From Planctomycetota bacterium (GTDB lineage Bacteria > Planctomycetota > Phycisphaerae > UBA1845 > PWPN01), in NCBI GenBank assembly GCA_020346805.1, contig CP070790.1, positions 3,898,702 through 3,914,644 on the forward strand: a stretch of DNA of 15,943 nucleotides, in the 5' to 3' direction. The position numbers were made by a program, and so were the translations under genes. A model generated the notes under the pieces. The model worked only from the letters and a program-made list of their open reading frames with translations, was not told the DNA's origin and ran no database searches. Shown here in pieces: positions 7,422 to 14,848 of this stretch. Numbering within the stretch: position 1 is the stretch's first letter; every line of letters starts with the position of its first letter.

Positions 7422-8213
7422 ATGGATCTGGCCACTTTTATTGGTCTGATTGCTGCTGCCAGCATGCTGATCTGGACCTTATGGAACGGTTCGGACGGCA
7501 TGTTGGGCACCTACTGGAATGGGCCGGCGGCGATTCTGGTACTGGGCGGTTCGCTGTTCGTAGTTCTGACCACCCAGGCCATGGATAAATTCTGTGCGCT
7601 GTTCGCGATATTGAAACACACCTTTCTGGTCCGTCGTCAACAGATCGCCCAAACCATAGAACAGATTGTCAGATTGAGTGAAAAAGCCAGGCGGGACGGT
7701 GTACTGGCCCTGGAAGACGAATTAGAGAACATCGAGGATGAATTTCTATCCAACGGCATTCGGCTGATGATCGACGGCACGGCGGCAAACGAGATCGAGC
7801 AGATTCTAGATGCCGAACTCGAGGCCATGGATGCACGCCACAACCAAGGCAAGGGGATTCTGGAAACATTCGGCAAATACGCACCGGCCTTGGGGATGAT
7901 CGGAACGTTGATCGGGCTGGTGGCTATGCTTCACGGGATGAACGATCCTTCAAAGATAGGCTCGGGCATGGCCGTTGCCTTATTAACCACCATGTATGGG
8001 GCCATCCTGGCTAATGTGGTATTCCTGCCCCTGGCCGACAAACTGACTTACCGGCACGAGGAAGAGATGATGTTACGTTCGGTAATAGTTAAAGGGATTC
8101 TCTCCCTGCATGCAGGCGACAATCCCCGCGTTACGCAGGCCAAGCTGTCGGCTTTTCTGCCGATCAACAGTCGCAATGAGATTCCCGAACCGGCGGCCAA
8201 GAAAGAGGAATAA
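7422..8213 (+). CDS. motA: flagellar motor stator protein MotA
   Basis: MotA forms, with MotB, the ion-conducting stator that drives the flagellar rotor from the inner membrane. The 263-residue product begins MDLATFIGLI, typical of the family, and has four membrane segments. The first two lie within about residues 4-50, and the last two within about 153-172 and 182-204. The last two contain PALGMIGTLIGL and the ALLTTMYGAILANVVFLP block that lines the channel. A large charged cytoplasmic loop lies between, as expected. I chose ATG 7422 over an in-frame TTG at 7290 because of the family-like N-terminus and a GAGG 8 bases before the ATG. The 44 codons in between are open but look unrelated to MotA. 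motB follows after 35 bases and is surely co-transcribed. Whether the coupling ion is H+ or Na+ cannot be told here. Confidence 0.93.
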   Translation: MDLATFIGLIAAASMLIWTLWNGSDGMLGTYWNGPAAILVLGGSLFVVLTTQAMDKFCALFAILKHTFLVRRQQIAQTIEQIVRLSEKARRDGVLALEDELENIEDEFLSNGIRLMIDGTAANEIEQILDAELEAMDARHNQGKGILETFGKYAPALGMIGTLIGLVAMLHGMNDPSKIGSGMAVALLTTMYGAILANVVFLPLADKLTYRHEEEMMLRSVIVKGILSLHAGDNPRVTQAKLSAFLPINSRNEIPEPAAKKEE

Positions 8214-8248
8214 AACAGCAGTATCAGATCGGCTAAGGCAAATATCTT

Positions 8249-9040
8249 ATGGTTAAGAAACGCAAGAAATCAGCCCCCGGCGCCCCCGCCTGGATGATCA
8301 CTTATGGGGACATGGTCACTCTGCTGCTGACTTTCTTCATCATGCTGGCCTCGATGGCCAACTACGAGGATTTCAATGAGAAATTCATGACCGCCATCAA
8401 GTCGATCCGTGAGGCGATGGGGATGGAGCAACAGGACAACGCCCGGTTGGATGCGGCCATCGAATTCAATTCCCTGATGCACAAAGTACAAACGGAAGTT
8501 GAGCAGGAATTGCAGCAGCACGACGGTGACAGGCAAGGGGCAAGTATTTACAAGAAATTTTTCAGGCTCAGGCGTATCCGCGACGGGATGAAGATTGCAC
8601 TGGGCGGTCCGGTGGCATTTGATCCCTTCTCCGCCAAATTAAATGAAGAGGGTAAAAACATTATTCGCCGAATCGGCGACCAATTGAAAGGACGCCGTAA
8701 TAGAATCGAGATTCGGGGTCATGCCGCCGAGGAACCGCGTCCGGCCGACTGGAGTTACGAGGATTCAATGAAACTTTCCTACCAGCGGGCTGAACACGTG
8801 TCCAATGAGTTGATGCTGCGTGGGGTCGATCCACGGGCCATGGTATTGGTGGCGGCCGGTGCCAACGAACCGGCCAAACGCCCGGACTACGAATCGGCGG
8901 TAAGGATAAACAATCGCCGGGTTGAAATAATCGTTCGCGAGTCGTTAATTGACGATTACGCCGGCCAATCGCCGCCCAATAAATCCGTCAATAAACAACT
9001 GACCAAGCAACCGGCCGATCTACCAACTACCAAATGGTAA
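8249..9040 (+). CDS. motB: flagellar motor stator protein MotB
   Basis: MotB anchors the stator to peptidoglycan and supplies the ion-binding Asp. The 263-residue protein has a basic N-terminus (KKRKK), then one membrane segment PAWMITYGDMVTLLLTFFIM at 13-32, in which Asp21 matches the essential proton- or sodium-carrying Asp. A coiled, charged linker follows, and then an OmpA-like peptidoglycan-binding domain from about residue 115 to 225. In that domain the usual GHTD motif reads GHAAEE (starting at residue 157), so the Asp is replaced. SYQRAEHVSNEL and NRRVEIIV near the end are normal. It is 35 bases after motA. No chemotaxis or other flagellar genes are in the window, so the rest of the flagellum must be encoded elsewhere. 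Confidence 0.92.
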   Translation: MVKKRKKSAPGAPAWMITYGDMVTLLLTFFIMLASMANYEDFNEKFMTAIKSIREAMGMEQQDNARLDAAIEFNSLMHKVQTEVEQELQQHDGDRQGASIYKKFFRLRRIRDGMKIALGGPVAFDPFSAKLNEEGKNIIRRIGDQLKGRRNRIEIRGHAAEEPRPADWSYEDSMKLSYQRAEHVSNELMLRGVDPRAMVLVAAGANEPAKRPDYESAVRINNRRVEIIVRESLIDDYAGQSPPNKSVNKQLTKQPADLPTTKW

Positions 9041-9083
9041 CCATAGACAACGCAATACGAGTTGGAGGAGTAGGAATAATACG

Positions 9084-9117
9084 AATTCCCCTTGGCAAGG
9101 GTGGTTATAGGGGGATT
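9084..9117. repeat. CCCCTTGG-type hairpin, possible bidirectional terminator or dispersed repeat
   Basis: CCCTT and AAGGG around GGC form a small hairpin at 9089-9101. A longer alternative pairs the outer CCCC with the GGGG near 9111-9114. The element lies between convergent genes and overlaps the stop codon (9116-9118) of the minus-strand gene. It resembles the hairpin at 3318-3350 in its core. Both look like the short CCCCTTGG/AAGGGG palindromes found dispersed between genes in many genomes. Copy number cannot be judged from one window. Confidence 0.4.
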
Positions 9118-9958
9118 ATCTATTTTCCGGCTTGGTCTTTGGGGGCGGATTCAACAATTCCGTACTGATTGAATAACCTCTGGGTTGGGGATGATTCAGT
9201 TTGCTGGCGGACAAACCTTTGTTAATGGACATTTTGTCCGGGGAGAAGCTTGCCTCGACGCGGATTCCCTCCTTTTTTTCAACGGTACGGATACACACAG
9301 GCAGATCCAGTTTGCGGTGGATATAAAAATGGACCGTACCAAATTGATCGGCCAATTTGGTACCGGGCAGCGGCGTACATTCCAAATGATCGGAGCCAGG
9401 CGGATCTTTCTTGGGGTCAGGCGGAACCAATTTCACTGAAAAGTTATCGATGATATCCTTTTTCTTCTGACCAAAAGGCAGAGGGAAAGGTCCCTGTCCA
9501 AGTTTGAAGACATCGAGTTTCTCGCCGGGGCGAACGACTTGTCGTTTGATTATGGCTTCGGTCTTTTCACGGACTTCGATATACCATTGGCCATCGAAGG
9601 CATGCCACTCTTTCTTCCTTGAGACGATGCCTTCCTGGGAAAATTTGTCGAAGCGGATCAAAAATCGGGGATTAGGTTCTTCCATACGAAAGCGCAAGAT
9701 ACCTTCGTATGTTTGCTTATCGGCAAGAAGAGGTTTGGTTTTTATATAAGTAATCGGAGTTTCGATATCGGTGATTTTTTTTTGTTCCAGTCGATCGAGG
9801 ATTTTTTCGATGGCTGGATCGAGCTTGACCGCCTGTGTGGTAGCGGGGCTGGAAGCAGGCTTGCTCGCCGGGGCAGCGGCATCAAGCCTGGTACCGACCC
9901 ACACTATAGCCACAACCACCAACAAGCAGTTCAGGAAGTCAATGGATCGTGAGTTCAT
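9116..9958 (-). CDS. exported LolA-like protein of unassigned function
   Basis: The 280-residue product has a signal peptide (hydrophobic stretch about 8-22, likely cleavage after LDA or AAA near 26-29), then an Ala/Ser/Pro/Thr-rich linker (PASSPATTQA). The body is beta-rich, with the pattern YEGILRFRMEEPNPRFLIRFD, a segment that in LolA-like folds forms the curved sheet. HAFDGQWYIEVREKTE follows, and then a conserved-looking block PGEKLDVFKLGQGPFPLPFG. LolA carries lipoproteins across the periplasm, but this may be any member of that fold, including the DUF1571-type proteins of planctomycetes. I chose the ATG at 9958 for the compact signal peptide and the upstream GGGG; ATGs at 9973 and 10000 are in frame and possible. 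It is divergent from cobA-hemD and convergent with motB. Confidence 0.6.
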   Translation of the reverse strand: MNSRSIDFLNCLLVVVAIVWVGTRLDAAAPASKPASSPATTQAVKLDPAIEKILDRLEQKKITDIETPITYIKTKPLLADKQTYEGILRFRMEEPNPRFLIRFDKFSQEGIVSRKKEWHAFDGQWYIEVREKTEAIIKRQVVRPGEKLDVFKLGQGPFPLPFGQKKKDIIDNFSVKLVPPDPKKDPPGSDHLECTPLPGTKLADQFGTVHFYIHRKLDLPVCIRTVEKKEGIRVEASFSPDKMSINKGLSASKLNHPQPRGYSISTELLNPPPKTKPENR

Positions 9959-10017
9959 ATTCTTGAACCCCATACAGAGTGCGGCTCGACCGTTAATCAT
10001 ACACTATGGCGGCACAT

Positions 10018-10046
10018 ATTCTATGACGATCCGGGATCGGGGACAA
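10018..10046 (-). promoter_or_regulatory. predicted promoter of the LolA-like gene
   Basis: Read on the minus strand, TTGTCC (10046-10041) and TAGAAT (10023-10018) are separated by exactly 17 bases and match 4 and 5 of 6 consensus bases. Transcription would start near 10011, about 53 bases before the chosen ATG at 9958. It would leave only about 11 bases before the alternative ATG at 10000. Confidence 0.5.
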
Positions 10047-10085
10047 GTTCTTTTACCATATATGTCTTTTGATTCCAATCTGGTA

Positions 10086-10091
10086 TACAAT
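10086..10091 (+). promoter_or_regulatory. possible -10 element of the cobA-hemD gene
   Basis: TACAAT, within TATACAAT, lies 37 bases before the ATG at 10129 and would start a transcript near 10098. No good -35 is seen 16-18 bases upstream. It shares the short divergent region with the promoter of the LolA-like gene. Confidence 0.3.
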
Positions 10092-10128
10092 TCTGAGGTC
10101 GAGACAATCAAGTAGATTGGGATCAGCC

Positions 10129-11685
10129 ATGTCTCATACCAACGCATTGGATAATCTGATAAGGATGGTGGGCGACTTTGAGCCGGGGACGGTTTCGCTG
10201 GTCGGTGCGGGTCCTGGGGACGGGGCCTTGATTTCGGTTCGGGGAGCAGTTCGACTGGGGCAGGCGGAAGTCATCCTCCACGACGAATCCATCGGATCGG
10301 CGGTATTGAATGTGGTAGGTACCGACGCGGAACACAAATTAATCGGCCAATATCAAAACAGTCACCTTCAAACCCAAGGGGAAATTTATGCCGCCCTGGT
10401 CCGTCAGGCCCGCAAAGGTAAATGCGTGGTTCTGCTGACAGGAAGCGATCCATTTTTTTTCGGCCGAGGCGGTGAGGTATGCGAATATCTGGCATCGGCC
10501 GGTGTACCATTCGAAGTGGTACCGGCGGTACCTGCAGCCTTGGGAGCATCAGCCACAGCAGGTATTCCGCTGACCCACAGTGGTTCAAGCCAGGTTTTGT
10601 TCGTAAACCATGATGAAAGCGCAGACGTTCATAATCTCGATTTTGAACTGCTGGCCATGGCGGAAACGGTTGTCATTTTGACGGTTACCAAAAACCTGGA
10701 GAAGATCTGCCAACAATTAATCGATGCGGGCATGGACGTTCGCACGCCGGCGGCGGTAATCGATCGCAGCACATGCCCGGACCAAAAAACCATCGTAGGT
10801 ACGGTAGGGGATATACATGACCGGGTGGCCGACGAGGACATCGGCCCACGAGCAATATTCTTGATCGGCCAAGTGGTGCACCTTCGTGAATCAATCGAAT
10901 GGTTCGAGCAGCGCCCGCTGCACGGTCAGACAATTGCGGTTACCCGCTCCCGCGATCAGTCAGCGAGTTTGAGCGGCCCGCTGTTGGCTGCCGGGGCAGA
11001 GGTAATCGAGGCCCCGACACTGGCTATTATCGAACCGGAAAACTACCAAGATGTCGACCAAGCCCTAAACAATCTATCGCAATATGACTGGCTGGTTATG
11101 ACGAGCAGCAACGGGGTGGAGGCCCTGTATAAAAGACTGGAATTTCTCGGTCTCGACGGCCGGGCCTTGGCGGGAATTAAAATAGCTGCCGTCGGATGGG
11201 CAACGGCAGCAAAATTGGCGGACAAGGGCATCAGGGCGGATCTGGTGCCTGCAGAAGCGGTGGCGGAATCACTGGTCCAGGAATTAATCAGTCAAAATGT
11301 AGAAGGAAAGGGGGTATTGATGCTGCGGGCCGACATAGCCCGTCAATATCTACCCAAAGCCCTGCTACAGGCCGGTGCCGACTGTGACGATCTTACCATC
11401 TACCGTACGGCGTGCCCTACCACCTTGCCGGATTTATTTCTAGAACTTTACGATAAGGACCGGATCGATTGGATCACGTTGACCAGCCCATCGTCTTTCG
11501 TCAACCTGTTAACCCTGCTGGGCAAGAATCGGGTGGAAAGCCTGGGAAGTATTAAATTGGCCAGTATCGGTCCCGTAACCACGCGGGCCATTCGGGATGC
11601 GGGATATATTGAAACAGTGGAAGCCGATCCTCACGATGTACAAGGTCTAGTGGCAGCCATTAAATCGGCACACAAGAAGCGCTAA
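10129..11685 (+). CDS. cobA-hemD: fused uroporphyrinogen-III C-methyltransferase / uroporphyrinogen-III synthase
   Basis: The two domains act in tetrapyrrole synthesis. HemD closes hydroxymethylbilane to uroporphyrinogen III. The CobA-type methyltransferase then adds two methyl groups with SAM to give precorrin-2 for siroheme, cobalamin or alternative heme routes. The 519-residue protein has the methyltransferase at about 20-257: VSLVGAGPGD at 22-31, the SDPFFFGRGGE segment at 107-116, and AGIPLTH at 144-150. The HemD-like half runs from about 266 to 515, with VTRSRDQS near 271-278, MTSSNGVEAL and TLTSPSSFVNLL. HemD domains are poorly conserved, but these Ser/Thr blocks fit. Several usual methyltransferase residues differ: LKGGDPF reads LTGSDPF, PLTHRG reads PLTHSG, and YMG reads LTV. 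I prefer ATG 10129 over an in-frame ATG at 10069, because the extra residues are not domain-like. The MBL-like gene follows after 36 bases, probably in one operon. Confidence 0.88.
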   Translation: MSHTNALDNLIRMVGDFEPGTVSLVGAGPGDGALISVRGAVRLGQAEVILHDESIGSAVLNVVGTDAEHKLIGQYQNSHLQTQGEIYAALVRQARKGKCVVLLTGSDPFFFGRGGEVCEYLASAGVPFEVVPAVPAALGASATAGIPLTHSGSSQVLFVNHDESADVHNLDFELLAMAETVVILTVTKNLEKICQQLIDAGMDVRTPAAVIDRSTCPDQKTIVGTVGDIHDRVADEDIGPRAIFLIGQVVHLRESIEWFEQRPLHGQTIAVTRSRDQSASLSGPLLAAGAEVIEAPTLAIIEPENYQDVDQALNNLSQYDWLVMTSSNGVEALYKRLEFLGLDGRALAGIKIAAVGWATAAKLADKGIRADLVPAEAVAESLVQELISQNVEGKGVLMLRADIARQYLPKALLQAGADCDDLTIYRTACPTTLPDLFLELYDKDRIDWITLTSPSSFVNLLTLLGKNRVESLGSIKLASIGPVTTRAIRDAGYIETVEADPHDVQGLVAAIKSAHKKR

Positions 11686-11721
11686 ACATTTTTGGAATAA
11701 TGCGGATACCAGGGATACAGC

Positions 11722-12402
11722 ATGGCCACCAGCTATCGCATCATCAGTATCGGGACCTTAAGTCGCAATAGACTTTGGAACGAGACGGCCGCTCAACGCA
11801 CAGCCTTTTCCACCACCACTTTGATTCGCCACGATACCACCAACATCTTGGTGGACCCCGGCTTACCGGCCCAAATATTGAGCTATTACCTGGATGAGCG
11901 AGCCGGGATAAGGCCGGCCGATATTGACGTGGTGTTTCTGACTACCTTTCGCCCCGTTCACCGGCGATCATTGAGTCTATTCGATCAGGCCGACTGGCTT
12001 ATGCACGGTCCAGAAATAGAGGCCATGTATCGGAATCTGGATGAAATTGAGGAGCGTGACCAGGAAGGTAGCGAAGCTGAAGATATAAAAAAATTGGTTC
12101 AGGATGAACGATCATTACTGGAACATATTCAACCGGCCGATGATAAGTTGGCTTCAACAGTACACTTATATCCCACACCGGGCATAACCCCGGGTTCAGC
12201 AGGACTTTTGCTGGCCTTTGCATCCCGAACGGTAATAATCGCCGGTGACGCGGTTGTAACTCAGGATTATTTTGAATCTGGCCGCATATTCGAGCAGATA
12301 TTCGACGTTGACCAGGCCCGTGAATCCTTCGCTGAGATTATAGAAATCGCCGATGAGATCATTCCGGGGCACGATAATTTATTCAGCACGCCCGGGTGCT
12401 AG
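11722..12402 (+). CDS. metallo-beta-lactamase-fold protein with degenerate metal site
   Basis: The 226-residue protein follows the metallo-beta-lactamase fold: TLIRHDTTNILVDPGLP at 33-49, VVFLTTF at 70-76, TPGITPGS at 152-159, VIIAGDAVV at 171-179 and IIPGHD at 213-218. In active members the second block reads THxHxDH and the third TPGHTPGS. Here they are TTFRPVH (74-80) and TPGITPGS, so three of the four metal ligands of the HxHxDH motif and the His of the third block are missing. Asp176 and His217 remain. A charged insertion lies between about 100 and 140. Hydrolase activity is therefore doubtful, and a binding or structural role is possible. AGGGA lies 7 bases before the ATG. It follows cobA-hemD by 36 bases, but no tie to tetrapyrroles is known to me. 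Confidence 0.72.
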   Translation: MATSYRIISIGTLSRNRLWNETAAQRTAFSTTTLIRHDTTNILVDPGLPAQILSYYLDERAGIRPADIDVVFLTTFRPVHRRSLSLFDQADWLMHGPEIEAMYRNLDEIEERDQEGSEAEDIKKLVQDERSLLEHIQPADDKLASTVHLYPTPGITPGSAGLLLAFASRTVIIAGDAVVTQDYFESGRIFEQIFDVDQARESFAEIIEIADEIIPGHDNLFSTPGC

Positions 12403-12488
12403 GTGTCTTTGGATCTATTTGTCAAGTCCTGAGCCCGAAACATTTATTCTCGGTTGGTGGCGTTTTGCCCCTGATGTGGTTTATTTAC

Positions 12489-12517
12489 TTGACACCACTT
12501 GGTTACGCCGGTAGTCT
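12489..12517 (+). promoter_or_regulatory. possible promoter of the DUF151 gene
   Basis: A consensus TTGACA at 12489-12494 is followed after 17 bases by TAGTCT at 12512-12517, which matches the -10 consensus at only three of six bases. A start near 12524 would leave a 20-base leader containing the GGAG at 12532-12535. The 141-base gap from the preceding gene also suggests a separate promoter. Confidence 0.4.
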
Positions 12518-12543
12518 CGAATCCAACTATCGGAGTTGGAAAA

Positions 12544-12945
12544 ATGGAAGTTAGGATGGATCTCGCTCGAATTGTAATAAGTGATACCAGCGAGCAACAA
12601 ATTATCGTACTAAGCGAACGTTCTGGGGCACGACAATTTCCGATTGTGATCGGCATCACTGAAGCGTGGGCCATCGATCGTCGAGTAAAGGAGATTGCCA
12701 CTCCCCGACCGCTGACACACGATTTATTAGCTAACGTTATCCGGGAATTAAACGGAGAGTTGGAAAAGATCGTGGTACACGATCTTCGCGACCATACATT
12801 TTATGCCAAATTGGTAATCAGACAGAACGGAAAGTTAATTGAAGTTGACTCCCGCCCATCGGACGCTATTGCCTTAGGCGTAGCCAGCGATACACCGATT
12901 TATGTGGAAGAAAGCGTTCTCAACGAAGTTTGCGAAGAGACCTGA
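12544..12945 (+). CDS. bifunctional nuclease family protein (DUF151)
   Basis: The 133-residue product matches the DUF151 family, of which a plant member has both RNase and DNase activity; the role of bacterial members is mostly unknown. Family blocks visible are IVLSERSGARQFPIVIGITEAWAI at about 21-44, in which the usual IGPFEA is IGITEA. RPLTHDLLANVI follows at 55-66, then HTFYAKLVI near 84-92, DSRPSDAIALGV at 102-113 and PIYVEESVL near 118-126. I chose ATG 12544 over a TTG at 12499, because GGAG lies 8 bases before it and the family start is close to its first strand. It is followed after 49 bases by the sugar kinase gene, so the two may be transcribed together. Cytoplasmic, with no signal peptide. 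Confidence 0.88.
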   Translation: MEVRMDLARIVISDTSEQQIIVLSERSGARQFPIVIGITEAWAIDRRVKEIATPRPLTHDLLANVIRELNGELEKIVVHDLRDHTFYAKLVIRQNGKLIEVDSRPSDAIALGVASDTPIYVEESVLNEVCEET

Positions 12946-12994
12946 TTTATAAAGTTATTATTTTAGGCCCTCATTTAAAACGGAAGATCAAAAA

Positions 12995-14413
12995 GTGAGT
13001 GTTACGGGTATCGAAACTGTTTTAACCGCCGGTGTAGAACAATTTCTTGAAGTATGCGAATCTCGTTGGCCTGCCGATCAATCTCGCCCCCGTATATTGA
13101 CTCGTGCACCAGGTCGCATTGATTGTATGGGTGGGATGGCGGATTTCAGCGGAGCCCTGGCCCTTCAGATACCAACCGAACGCTGCTGTTATATGGCGGC
13201 CGGCCCGCGTAATGACCAGAAGGTTTACGTTGAATCCCTGGGTTGGAATAGCGACGGCACACCGGCCGTTGGTGAGTGGCCTTTGCAATCTTTCTATCAA
13301 TCCGATGGACAGTTAGTAACAAGCGAGGCTCTGGTCGAACGGTTCAAGAATTGTTCATGGGTCGGTCATGTTGCCGGTGTTTTCCTTGCCCTTCTGGAAT
13401 CGGGCGATATCCCACACTACGCCGGCGGGGCCACGCTGGTTTTTCAATCGAATATTCCGCCAAGTGCGGGTGTGGCATCTTCGGCAGCTATCCAAGTGGT
13501 TACCGCTAAAACATTGGTTGATTTGTTTGAAGTCGACCTGGATGCCCAAAAACTGGCCCGAGCCTGTCGTATGGTCAATACGGCAATTCTGGGACACGAG
13601 CCGGGATTAGTCGATCATCTTACCTGCCTGCTTGGTGAGGCGGACAGCCTGCTACAAATCCGCTGCCAACCAGATTTCGTTTTGGGCACTCTACCGCTGC
13701 CCAAGGATGTAACCATTGCCGGCGTGGATTCAGGTAAACGACTCGAAATTTACGCTCAACGTTATAGCGATAACCGTGCCTCCTCCATGATCGGAAGGTT
13801 TTTGATTGAGCGGATATTGAAGTTGTCAGGGGCAGTAGGCGATCCTACGGGTGGTTATCTGGCCAACATTTCGCCGAATGATTATGTTCGCCGATTTCGC
13901 AATGAGTTGCCGATCAAACTGCGGGGTAAACATTTTCTTGATTATTTCGGTCAACCCGAAGAGTTGGAAATCACGGTACAGCCCAATCAAATCTATAAGG
14001 TACGATCGAGAACCGAACATCACATTTATGAAAACGATCGAACGCACCGCTTCATGGAACGACTGGCCAGGGCCCGTCGCACCGGTGAAAGAGACGCCCT
14101 GGTGGAGGCCGGCGAATTAATGTACGCCTCGCATTGGAGTTACAGTCAACGATGCGGCATGGGCAGCATTGAAACCGACGTACTGGTAAACAGTATTCGC
14201 CAACGCGGTGCTGCTCGGGGGCTTTATGGGGCAAAAGTTACGGGAGGCGGTTGCGGGGGAACGGTTGCGGTATTGATGGCCGACGATCCCTCAGCTCGAA
14301 CCGCCTTAGATGAAGCTTGTTCGGAATACAGCGACAAGACGGGACAAACTGCAAGCGTACTGATCGGCAGTTCGCCGGGAGCTATGGCATTCGGGCATAA
14401 ATATCTCGATTGA
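12995..14413 (+). CDS. GHMP sugar kinase, L-arabinokinase-like
   Basis: A GHMP-family kinase of 472 residues that should phosphorylate a sugar at C1 using ATP. The N-terminal block RAPGRIDCMGGMADFSG at 37-53 resembles the RAPGRLDVMGGIADYSG of plant L-arabinokinase more than the GEHTDYNGG of galactokinases. The ATP loop is PPSAGVASSAA at about 155-165, a family Asp lies in GLVDHLT, and the C-terminal glycine loop is KVTGGGCGGT at about 414-423. HHIYENDRTHRF and LMYASHWSYS also recall the plant enzyme. The glycosyltransferase-like N-terminal half of the plant protein is absent. The start is GTG at 12995, with GGAAG about 9 bases before it; no ATG lies near. The substrate (arabinose, galactose or another sugar) is not proven, and no sugar-nucleotide enzymes are adjacent. 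It is convergent with the small lipoprotein gene. Confidence 0.82.
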   Translation: MSVTGIETVLTAGVEQFLEVCESRWPADQSRPRILTRAPGRIDCMGGMADFSGALALQIPTERCCYMAAGPRNDQKVYVESLGWNSDGTPAVGEWPLQSFYQSDGQLVTSEALVERFKNCSWVGHVAGVFLALLESGDIPHYAGGATLVFQSNIPPSAGVASSAAIQVVTAKTLVDLFEVDLDAQKLARACRMVNTAILGHEPGLVDHLTCLLGEADSLLQIRCQPDFVLGTLPLPKDVTIAGVDSGKRLEIYAQRYSDNRASSMIGRFLIERILKLSGAVGDPTGGYLANISPNDYVRRFRNELPIKLRGKHFLDYFGQPEELEITVQPNQIYKVRSRTEHHIYENDRTHRFMERLARARRTGERDALVEAGELMYASHWSYSQRCGMGSIETDVLVNSIRQRGAARGLYGAKVTGGGCGGTVAVLMADDPSARTALDEACSEYSDKTGQTASVLIGSSPGAMAFGHKYLD

Positions 14414-14436
14414 TTTTCACTAACAAAAATAACAGG

Positions 14437-14458
14437 GGCCAAATAAGGTTTATTGGCC
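14437..14458. terminator. hairpin between convergent genes
   Basis: GGCCAAATAA pairs with TTATTGGCC around a short loop, with one unpaired A. It overlaps the stop codon (14450-14452) of the minus-strand lipoprotein gene. Read on the minus strand it is followed by CCTGTTATTTTTG, so it may end transcription of that gene. The stem is AT-rich and the T-run is not immediate, so this is a weak call. Confidence 0.35.
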
Positions 14459-14848
14459 AGCAGCGGGTTTAGTTGCGGTATCAATGGTAATTTTTTCCGA
14501 GCGTGTAACATCTACCTTGGTGGCAACCAGCTTCTTTTCATCCCCATGTTTCTCGATGCGTCCCACTACTTTAACCCGATCGTCGACTCTTAAATCTTCC
14601 AACGGGGCGACCACGCCATTGATCAAAATCTCCGCATCGGAAGCAAGTGTTCCTTCAAGCTCGATTTCTTTCTGTTTCTTGGGGCTATAATACCACATTT
14701 TAACCACGTCGGTTTCCAGGTTGATCGAAGAAACCTTGCCTTCAACCTCCTTGTACTCCGGCTTTTCAGAGTCTTTACCACACCCGATCAACAAGCTGAA
14801 AGAAACAGTCAGTAAAACCGATATGACATAAGTAGAGGTTTGTTTCAT
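14450..14848 (-). CDS. small lipoprotein of unknown function
   Basis: I do not recognise a named family. The 132-residue product has a lipoprotein signal: MKQ, a hydrophobic stretch at about 7-22, and the lipobox LIGC with Cys23. The mature part is a short beta-rich domain with the pattern VEGKVSSI...VVKMWYY, then DAEILINGVVAPLEDLRVDD, then RVKVVGRIEKHGDE and VATKVDVTR. Alternating strands and the 'LEDLRVDDRVKV' turn suggest a small OB-like or DUF5666-like barrel of the kind that binds ligands or interacts with envelope partners. The start is the ATG at 14848, with AAGGGA 7 bases before it; a TTG two codons upstream is less likely. mutM is 120 bases upstream on the same strand. Confidence 0.7.
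   Translation of the reverse strand: MKQTSTYVISVLLTVSFSLLIGCGKDSEKPEYKEVEGKVSSINLETDVVKMWYYSPKKQKEIELEGTLASDAEILINGVVAPLEDLRVDDRVKVVGRIEKHGDEKKLVATKVDVTRSEKITIDTATKPAAGQ

Noticed and set aside
11722..12402. MBL-fold gene as a pseudogene
   Set aside because: The reading frame is intact, has a good start signal, and keeps the fold's structural motifs; only metal ligands are altered.
12403..12543. GTGGT/ACCAC arms near 12475-12498 as a terminator
   Set aside because: Only five base pairs with a long loop and no T-tract; the TTGACA inside is better explained as a -35 box.
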